This document shows, in pieces, positions 5,327 to 9,430 of a stretch of DNA of 9,430 bases; positions within the stretch are counted from its first letter, which is position 1; every line of letters starts with the position of its first letter. The stretch spans positions 1 through 9,430 of the forward strand of contig CATYYP010000050.1 of assembly GCA_958415245.1 (NCBI GenBank), given 5' to 3'. The notes under the pieces are model-generated. The model searched no databases. It was not told where the DNA came from and saw only the letters and a program-made list of their open reading frames with translations. This stretch comes from Schaalia odontolytica. GTDB taxonomy: Bacteria; Actinomycetota; Actinomycetes; Actinomycetales; Actinomycetaceae. Both the position numbers and the translations under genes were made by a program.

Positions 5327-5505
5327 CCACACCCCCTCGACTCGCGGCCCCACCGCCACCGATGCATTGGGTGCCGGAAAGATCGGAGGGCACCGGAGGG
5401 ACCGGAGGGCCAGGCTGCGGCGCCCGGAACACCCGTGGGGCCACAAGCAACACCACCAACGCCTCCCAAAAACAAACGGGCACAACGGCACCGCCGCAAA
5501 ACCGC

Positions 5506-5511
5506 TACCAT
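5506..5511 (+). promoter_or_regulatory. Candidate -10 box for leaderless hydrolase mRNA
   Basis: TACCAT has the conserved T, A and final T of a -10 box and ends 7 bases before the ATG at 5519, placing the transcription start at the start codon. No Shine-Dalgarno sequence precedes that ATG, in agreement with a leaderless transcript. No clear -35 is present. Confidence 0.45.
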
Positions 5512-5518
5512 TGTGTCC

Positions 5519-6829
5519 ATGCACACAGAGTCGTACCTGCACCACGGTCACACCGTTTACGAACACCGCCTGGACGTTCCGCTTGATCACCTGCGCCCCA
5601 GCGGCGAGGACAATCCGACGATCCAGGTTTTCGCGCGCGAGGTCGTGCGTAAGGGCCGCGAGGACGCGCCCTACGCGGTGTTCCTCCAGGGCGGCCCCGG
5701 CTACCCGAGCCCGCGTTTCGGCACGTTTACTGGCGGGTGGATGAATCGTCTCCTGCAGGATTACCGCGTGGTGCTCCTCGATCAGCGAGGCACGGGCCAG
5801 TCGACCCGAATGGACGCCCAGGCGCTCTCCCACTTGGACACGGACGAGGAGAAGGCCGCGTACCTGCGCCACTTCCGCCAGGACCAGATCGTGTACGACG
5901 CGGAGGCGTTGCGCCGCGAGCTGTGCGGGGATGACCCGTGGACGACGCTCGGCCAGTCTTTCGGCGGCTTTATCACGACCTCGTACCTGTCGTTGGCTCC
6001 CCAGGGCCTGAAGGCCAGCCTGATCACGGGAGGCCTGCCCGGCCTCGTCCATGTGGACGACATCTACCGCCTGACGTATGAGCGCACGGCGGCCCGCAAC
6101 CGCGCGTACTTCCAGCGCCACCCGGGCGATGAGCGCACGGTGCGCGAGCTGTGCGCGCACCTGGCGGACACGGAGGAGACGCTGCCGACGGGCGAGCGTC
6201 TCTCCCCGGCGCGTCTGCGCATGATCGGCATGATGCTGGGCGGCCAGGGCAACACGGATCAGCTGCACTACCTACTGGAGGGCCCGTGGACGTCGGTGCG
6301 AGGCGAGCGCCGTCTCTCGTCGCAGTTCTTGGCGGCGATCGGTTCGCAGGTGGACGTCGCGCCGATCTACGCAGTGTTCCAGGAGTACATCTACGCGTGC
6401 GCGACGCCGGACCTGGTGGGCACGGCGACGGGATGGGCGGCGGATCGCCTGGCCGAGGAGATCCCGGGCTTCGCAAAGGACGCGAACCCCCTGGATGAGA
6501 GTGAACCGTTCTACCTGACGGGCGAGCACTTCATGCGCCGCGTCTACGACGAGGACCCGGGCTTGGCGCCGTTGAAGGGCGTCGCGGAGATCCTCGCATC
6601 GACGACGGAGGCGGCCCCTGTTTACCTGCCGGACGTACTGGCTGAGAACACGGTGCCGGTGGCTGCGGCCGTGTATTACGACGACATGTTCGTGCCGCGT
6701 GAGCTGTCCGTGGAGACGGGCGAGCTGATCGGTGCTCGCCACTACATCACGAATGAGTACCAGCACGACGGATCCGCATATTCGGGCGGAAAGGTCGTCT
6801 CTCACCTGCTTGACCTGCTCGCGGATTGA
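5519..6829 (+). CDS. Alpha/beta hydrolase of peptidase family S33 (proline iminopeptidase-like)
   Basis: This 436-residue soluble enzyme probably removes N-terminal residues, typically proline, from peptides. Visible marks are the oxyanion-hole motif QGGPG (57-61), DQRGTGQS (88-95), typical of S33 peptidases, and the nucleophile elbow GQSFGG (145-150) with catalytic Ser147. Near the C-terminus, Asp388 or Asp389 in AVYYDDMFVP and His416 in NEYQHDG fit the remaining triad. There is a long cap domain between about 175 and 330. No signal peptide is seen, so it is cytoplasmic, where it would finish the breakdown of imported peptides. The length fits the larger class of these enzymes. The frame is open to 5258, but ATG 5519 (or GTG 5513, two codons earlier) is chosen because homology-like sequence starts there, a -10 box lies 7 bases before it, and upstream sequence is repetitive. 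Exact substrate preference is unproven. Confidence 0.88.
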   Translation: MHTESYLHHGHTVYEHRLDVPLDHLRPSGEDNPTIQVFAREVVRKGREDAPYAVFLQGGPGYPSPRFGTFTGGWMNRLLQDYRVVLLDQRGTGQSTRMDAQALSHLDTDEEKAAYLRHFRQDQIVYDAEALRRELCGDDPWTTLGQSFGGFITTSYLSLAPQGLKASLITGGLPGLVHVDDIYRLTYERTAARNRAYFQRHPGDERTVRELCAHLADTEETLPTGERLSPARLRMIGMMLGGQGNTDQLHYLLEGPWTSVRGERRLSSQFLAAIGSQVDVAPIYAVFQEYIYACATPDLVGTATGWAADRLAEEIPGFAKDANPLDESEPFYLTGEHFMRRVYDEDPGLAPLKGVAEILASTTEAAPVYLPDVLAENTVPVAAAVYYDDMFVPRELSVETGELIGARHYITNEYQHDGSAYSGGKVVSHLLDLLAD

Positions 6830-6859
6830 TCCGCGCGCTCCCGATTGAAAGGACTGGCC

Positions 6860-7378
6860 ATGGCCGCTTCATCTAGCTGTTCTTGTCCGTGCGCTGGCTC
6901 GGTGGACCCGACTCGGGTCGCGGGGTTTGCGGCGGGCGTGGGTGCGACCGTCGCGTGGTACGCCCTGCCTGATTACGTGCGCTCGCGCCCGTTGCGCGGC
7001 CTCGTGAAGGCGGGCCTGCTGGGGGTGCTCGGCTGGTCGATGGTGGCGCAGTTGCCGGAGCCCTCGGAGCTTCCGCCCTACGATGACGAGGACGTGGATT
7101 GCTCGAAGTCGTCCCCCGTCGCGGGTGAGGATCCGCTCGAGGGTGTCACCGAGGCGGATCCGGCAGAGCTGGCGGTTCTCGCGGGCGCGGCGCTGGGTTC
7201 GGCGATGATCACGGTCGGCGCGGAGCGCTGGCTGTTCCGCCGCGGTGAGCGTCGCCGGGCGCAGGGCGTTCGTTTTGCCCATACGAGGCAGGGGCTGGCC
7301 CTGGGCGGTCTGGAAGCGGGCCTGACCGCGCTGACGTTTGGCGCGGGGGCTGTGCGCGAGAAGCTTTCGAAGGGCTGA
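6860..7378 (+). CDS. Small membrane protein with Cys-rich N-terminus, function unknown
   Basis: I do not recognise this 172-residue protein. It opens with MAASSSCSCPCAG, three closely spaced cysteines that could bind metal or form disulfides but do not match a lipobox. Hydrophobic segments lie near 18-38 (with VAWYALPDYV), 47-64 and 102-120, and a weaker one near 145-166; an acidic loop (PYDDEDVD, 73-80) follows the second, and a strongly basic stretch (RRGERRRAQ, 127-135) follows the third. This suggests a three- or four-helix membrane protein with the basic loop inside the cell. ATG 6860 is chosen over TTG 6845 because AGGA lies 6 nt upstream of it. Only 30 nt separate it from the hydrolase stop, so the two are probably co-transcribed, but a shared function is not evident. 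Confidence 0.8.
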   Translation: MAASSSCSCPCAGSVDPTRVAGFAAGVGATVAWYALPDYVRSRPLRGLVKAGLLGVLGWSMVAQLPEPSELPPYDDEDVDCSKSSPVAGEDPLEGVTEADPAELAVLAGAALGSAMITVGAERWLFRRGERRRAQGVRFAHTRQGLALGGLEAGLTALTFGAGAVREKLSKG

Positions 7379-7415
7379 CCTTCCGTCCCGCGCCGACGAG
7401 GCCGGGGCGCAGTGA

Positions 7416-7447
7416 TCGGGTCCGTGCGCGTGGGCGTGCGGGCCCGA
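7416..7447 (+). terminator. Terminator-like hairpin in a convergent gap
   Basis: A 13-pair stem, including three or so G-U pairs, forms between 7416-7428 and 7435-7447 (outer pairs TCGGG/CCCGA) with a 6-nt loop. It lies 38 bases after the + strand stop and 7 bases beyond the end of the - strand gene, where a terminator is expected. The G-U pairs make it stronger as + strand RNA. No T run follows. Confidence 0.45.
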
Positions 7448-7453
7448 CGCGTG

Positions 7454-8029
7454 TCAGAGGGTGCGTCCGTTTATGCGGCGCAGGGCTTGGCAGGATCGCC
7501 AGGAGTTGAGGAGCCCCATGGCGAGGGGCAGGGAGACGAGGGCGGCGAGGAGCGCGGATTCGGTGGCGACGGCGATGGAGCCGACGGCGAGGAATCCGAT
7601 GAACCAGGCCAGCTGCATGCGCGCGCAGGCGGTCATGACGGCGCCGTCTTGCCGGGCGGCATGCAGGGCTGCGTGGGACTCGGAAAAGATGACGAGATCT
7701 TCGTTGCCATCCCATTCGCGGTGCCAGCGACGGGCGGCGATGAGGAGTGCGGCGAGGAGTGCGAGGAGGATGAGCCCTCCTCCGAGGATGAGGGTCAGGG
7801 CGAGGCCGGCGAGCTTTTCGAGGATCGTGTCGGGCATGGAGGAGAGTTCGACGATGGCGACGATGGCGCTGACGGAGACGATCAGGAGGATGGTGACAAC
7901 GTCGATGGCGATGTTGACGCGGCCCTGCGTTCGCTGTCCGGCGCGCACGCGGTTGTAGCGGCGCAGCTGGTCATTCCCCAGGCGGTAGGGCCGGGGCGCA
8001 GCATCGAATTGCAAGGGCTGATAGGTCAC
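7454..8029 (-). CDS. Four-helix membrane protein, function unknown
   Basis: This 191-residue protein is not one I recognise. A basic, tyrosine-containing N-terminal stretch of about 40 residues (YQPLQFDAAPRPYRLGNDQL, then RRYNRVRAGQR) is followed by two helices (about 41-62 and 72-98), a charged central loop (RRWHREWDGNEDLVIF, 100-115, and a helical region to 137), two more helices (138-156 and 158-176) and a short basic tail. The odd symmetry, two hairpins of helices around one soluble loop, is common in small actinobacterial membrane proteins of unknown role. The frame extends to TTG 8077, but GTG 8029 is preferred because TATTGT lies 6 bases before it, giving a leaderless mRNA, and no ribosome site precedes the TTG. 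It lies 135 bp downstream of the TPR-like gene on the same strand. Confidence 0.75.
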   Translation of the reverse strand: MTYQPLQFDAAPRPYRLGNDQLRRYNRVRAGQRTQGRVNIAIDVVTILLIVSVSAIVAIVELSSMPDTILEKLAGLALTLILGGGLILLALLAALLIAARRWHREWDGNEDLVIFSESHAALHAARQDGAVMTACARMQLAWFIGFLAVGSIAVATESALLAALVSLPLAMGLLNSWRSCQALRRINGRTL

Positions 8030-8035
8030 GCCCTC

Positions 8036-8041
8036 ACAATA
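8036..8041 (-). promoter_or_regulatory. Candidate -10 box for leaderless membrane-protein mRNA
   Basis: On the - strand TATTGT (4 of 6 consensus bases, including T1, A2 and T6) is followed by GAGGGC and then GTG at 8029. The spacing fits transcription starting on the start codon. A -35 was not found at 16-18 nt. Confidence 0.4.
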
Positions 8042-8164
8042 GCGCTGTCCGTTAATTATTCGCGCCTTACAAAGCAACTGTGCGATGCCCAGTTGGACAC
8101 TTTTTCACTGGTCAGGATAAGAGCATTTTTCGCCGTCATCACTGAAACTGCGAGGCGACAGCGA

Positions 8165-9124
8165 TCAGCGGGTGAGCGCCATCAGCCCGAAGAGGATGAG
8201 CCCCGCCAGCACGATCATGCGAACAAAGTCCATGACGGAGCTTCCCAGGTCCGGGAAGCGCTTGCGCAGGATCCTGAAGGTCAGGCGCACACCTCGCGGG
8301 AGGACGCGATTGAAGAGCGCGATCTGCGCGAACGTCATGAGGTAGCCACTGAGCGACATAACGGCATACAGGAGGAAGAAGAACAGCGCGAGCTCATCCG
8401 TCATGACGCGCAGGGTTGCAACGTAGCCGATTCCGCAGCCGAAGCCCGCAAAAATGGCGAAAATCCACGCTTTGTCGAGGGCGAAGGTCACGCGCTTGAG
8501 CATCCGCCCGTAGGCCTCGGCAACGGTCGGTTCCATCTCGATGTCGTACGAGGAGCGCCCCGCCCCCTTGAGCGGGTGGGCCAGGGAGTCGTATGCGAAC
8601 TTCGCTTCGGCCAGGTCCGGGGCGTTCGCGGTAGCGCGCCCGAAGGCCCACTGGGCGCCGTTGGGTTCGACGGGTGCCCACAGGCGCCCGTACGCCATGA
8701 GGAGCTCGACATCGTTGGGAAGGCCGTCAGTGGCGATCTCAGAGACGGGCAGCGCCTCGTCGTAGCGTCCGAGGTCGACGAGGCAGAGGGTCAGCTCTCG
8801 CGCTATCTCTGCGGATTGGGGATGCAGGCGCATACCGGCCGAGGCCGTGGCCTCCGCGTCCGTGACGAGGCCTTGGTGGCGCCGGGCGCGCGCAATGAGC
8901 GCGAAGGGGTCAGCCATGTCGTCGCCATAGGCGCGTGCGCGCGTCGCGTACTCCTCACACAGGGGGTACAGGCCGAGGCGGTCGGCGCAGGCCGCGGCCT
9001 GGACGTCGCGGCGGTAACAGGCGTCTTCACCCACGACCTCGAGGGATTCGAGGATGGACAGGGCCGCGCGGTAGTCGTGGCGGGCGAGGGCCTCGTCAAC
9101 GTCGGCGAAGGTGGGCGTCGTCAT
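8165..9124 (-). CDS. TPR-like protein with C-terminal membrane domain, function unknown
   Basis: This 319-residue protein has an N-terminal alpha-helical region that reads like degenerate tetratricopeptide repeats: ADVDEALARHDYRAALSILE (7-26), DPFALIARARRHQGLVTDAE (72-91) and AEIARELTLCLVDLGRYDEA (105-124), each with the A-x-G/D-x-Y-x-A-L style spacing. A linker follows, then three hydrophobic helices near 220-238, 246-270 and 297-317, so the repeat domain should sit on the cytoplasmic face of the membrane as a scaffold. No enzymatic motif is visible. The frame continues upstream to 9172, but ATG 9124 is preferred, since TATCGT lies 7 bases before it and the added residues would be in promoter DNA. 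The gene is followed on the same strand by another uncharacterised membrane protein, perhaps a partner. The specific repeat family needs a profile search to confirm. Confidence 0.82.
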   Translation of the reverse strand: MTTPTFADVDEALARHDYRAALSILESLEVVGEDACYRRDVQAAACADRLGLYPLCEEYATRARAYGDDMADPFALIARARRHQGLVTDAEATASAGMRLHPQSAEIARELTLCLVDLGRYDEALPVSEIATDGLPNDVELLMAYGRLWAPVEPNGAQWAFGRATANAPDLAEAKFAYDSLAHPLKGAGRSSYDIEMEPTVAEAYGRMLKRVTFALDKAWIFAIFAGFGCGIGYVATLRVMTDELALFFFLLYAVMSLSGYLMTFAQIALFNRVLPRGVRLTFRILRKRFPDLGSSVMDFVRMIVLAGLILFGLMALTR

Positions 9125-9131
9125 GGCGCAT

Positions 9132-9137
9132 ACGATA
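9132..9137 (-). promoter_or_regulatory. Candidate -10 box for leaderless TPR-like gene mRNA
   Basis: TATCGT on the - strand ends 7 bases before ATG 9124. No Shine-Dalgarno sequence is present, so a leaderless transcript is likely. The -35 area overlaps the dyad at 9155-9167. Confidence 0.45.
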
Positions 9138-9154
9138 CAGCCCACCACCCCCGC

Positions 9155-9167
9155 CGAGGTGACCTCG
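9155..9167. promoter_or_regulatory. 13-nt dyad at the -35 position of the TPR-like gene promoter
   Basis: CGAGGT and ACCTCG flank a single G. It sits 17 bases upstream of the candidate -10 box at 9132-9137, where a repressor would block RNA polymerase or an activator would replace a missing -35. Confidence 0.35.
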
Positions 9168-9266
9168 TCCACGACACACGAAGAATCTCAGAACGCGCCC
9201 TGAGCGCATCGGCCCCAACCTGGCAGAACACCAGGACATCGCACTTTCGAGCCGAATCGCGCTGCG

Positions 9267-9281
9267 GATTGTTAAACAATC
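9267..9281. promoter_or_regulatory. 15-nt dyad, operator candidate for the last + gene
   Basis: GATTGTT and AACAATC flank a single A, a perfect palindrome in AT-rich DNA that stands out from the GC-rich surroundings. TACGCT (9286-9291), a possible -10 box, follows 4 bases later. A matching half-site GATTGTT recurs at 9326-9332, just before the ribosome-binding site. The pattern suits a dimeric repressor of the MarR, TetR or GntR type, but no regulator gene is in view. Confidence 0.5.
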
Positions 9282-9348
9282 GGAGTACGCTGACCAATAA
9301 GTGACGCACAGCACGCGCGCCGCCCGATTGTTCCAACGGAGTGAAGCA

Positions 9349-9430
9349 ATGCCCCCCCTTGCAGCTGCCTCAACGGTTCCCGAATCGGCGGGAACCGTAG
9401 AATTCGCCGAGTCCTTTTCGTGGGACTTTC
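9349..9430 (+). CDS. N-terminal start of an unidentified protein, 3' truncated
   Basis: ATG 9349 opens a frame that runs to the end of the window (27 codons, starting MPPLAAASTVPESAGTVEFA). A clear Shine-Dalgarno AACGGAG lies 7 nt upstream, unlike the leaderless neighbours, and this is the main support for a real gene. The N-terminus is low in charge with no signal peptide or membrane segment; too little is present to name a family. Upstream it has an operator-like dyad and a second half-site, so it is probably regulated. Confidence 0.65.
   Translation, partial: MPPLAAASTVPESAGTVEFAESFSWDF

Larger units (their letters stand above)
4995..5518. other. Gene-free 524-bp region with stacked palindromes
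   Basis: Between azlD and the hydrolase, both on the + strand, no frame has a convincing start or protein-like composition. The hydrolase frame stays open back to 5258, but its translation there (runs of P, H and R, with GPEGQ-like repeats) looks non-coding. The region contains a 16-bp palindrome (5042-5057), a nested inverted repeat (5076-5154), a GAAGGGT...CTGCCA direct repeat (5144-5161 and 5165-5181), a 9-bp tandem repeat running into a 21-bp inverted repeat (5232-5326), and CGGAGGG repeated three times (5384-5409). The hydrolase promoter must lie at its right end. Confidence 0.6.
9125..9348. promoter_or_regulatory. Divergent regulatory region between the TPR-like gene and the last gene
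   Basis: This 224-bp region separates two genes that start in opposite directions. It holds the leaderless promoter of the TPR-like gene, a 13-nt dyad at its expected -35 area, a 15-nt dyad nearer the + gene, and two weak hairpins (CTCAG/CTGAG at 9186-9203 and CCTGG/CCAGG at 9218-9234). Nothing in it looks coding. Confidence 0.5.

Noticed and set aside
5384..5409. Three CGGAGGG repeats as a ribosome-site or protein-binding array
   Set aside because: They lie more than 100 bp from the next start codon and are probably slippage products in GC-rich DNA.
5258..5518. An 87-residue N-terminal extension of the S33 hydrolase
   Set aside because: The sequence is built from palindromes and short repeats, is P/H/R-rich, and a -10 box lies just before the ATG at 5519.
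8089..8111. AGTTGGACACTTTTTCACTGG, with CCAGT/ACTGG ends, looked like an insertion-sequence end
   Set aside because: The inverted repeat is only 5 bp, no second end or transposase remnant was found, and no target duplication is visible.
7412..9304. A 630-codon open frame on the + strand, antisense to the two - strand membrane-protein genes
   Set aside because: It is rich in E, G, D and H with no domain-like pattern, as expected opposite real genes in high-GC DNA. The - strand frames have coherent membrane helices, TPR-like repeats and start signals.
1..9430. tRNA, rRNA and CRISPR signals
   Set aside because: No cloverleaf-like sequence with a CCA-type 3' end or T-loop GTTCGA context, no rRNA-like conserved blocks and no regularly spaced repeats were found. 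A tool-based scan (tRNAscan-SE, Infernal) would settle this.

Overview
The window is high-GC DNA with typical actinobacterial habits: GTG starts, short gene spacings, and several genes whose -10 box sits about 7 bases before the start codon, as expected of leaderless mRNAs. The gene content (cluster-3 amino-acid ABC importer, AzlCD exporter, S33 aminopeptidase-like hydrolase, small actinobacterial membrane proteins) would suit an Actinomycetaceae member such as Actinomyces or Schaalia. That placement is inference; no rRNA or tRNA gene is present to support it. I find no CRISPR array, transposase, phage gene or RNA gene of a family I recognise.

Layout. (1) 1-288, +: the C-terminal 95 residues of a possible NTF2-like/DUF4440-type protein. 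(2) 289-603: a gene-free gap between converging 3' ends, packed with inverted repeats (a perfect 23-nt palindrome, an 8-bp hairpin, and a nested structure of about 143 nt with an 18-bp perfect stem). (3) 604-3667, -: a four-gene polar amino-acid ABC importer transcribed in the order lipoprotein receptor, permease, permease, ATPase. The receptor gene ends in a perfect 25-bp inverted repeat that lies inside the reading frame. (4) 3668-3909: a divergent regulatory region. (5) 3910-4994, +: azlC and azlD, a branched-chain amino-acid exporter pair overlapping by 4 nt. (6) 4995-5518: 524 nt without a convincing gene but with a stack of palindromes, including a 21-bp perfect inverted repeat, plus short direct repeats. 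(7) 5519-7378, +: an S33-family alpha/beta hydrolase (proline iminopeptidase-like) and a small membrane protein, probably one operon. (8) 7379-7453: convergent gap with a terminator-like hairpin. (9) 7454-9124, -: an uncharacterised four-helix membrane protein and, upstream of it, a TPR-like membrane-anchored protein. (10) 9125-9348: divergent regulatory region with a palindromic operator candidate, then the first 27 codons of a + strand gene (9349 onward).

How the parts may work together: an amino-acid importer and an amino-acid exporter are transcribed back to back from one 242-bp region, and a peptidase that could release amino acids from peptides lies just downstream. A shared link to amino-acid homeostasis is plausible but not shown. 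No regulator gene lies in the window. The protein-coding content is mostly ordinary. The unexplained material is the palindromic, repeat-rich DNA in the two large gene-free gaps and the palindrome at the end of the receptor gene.
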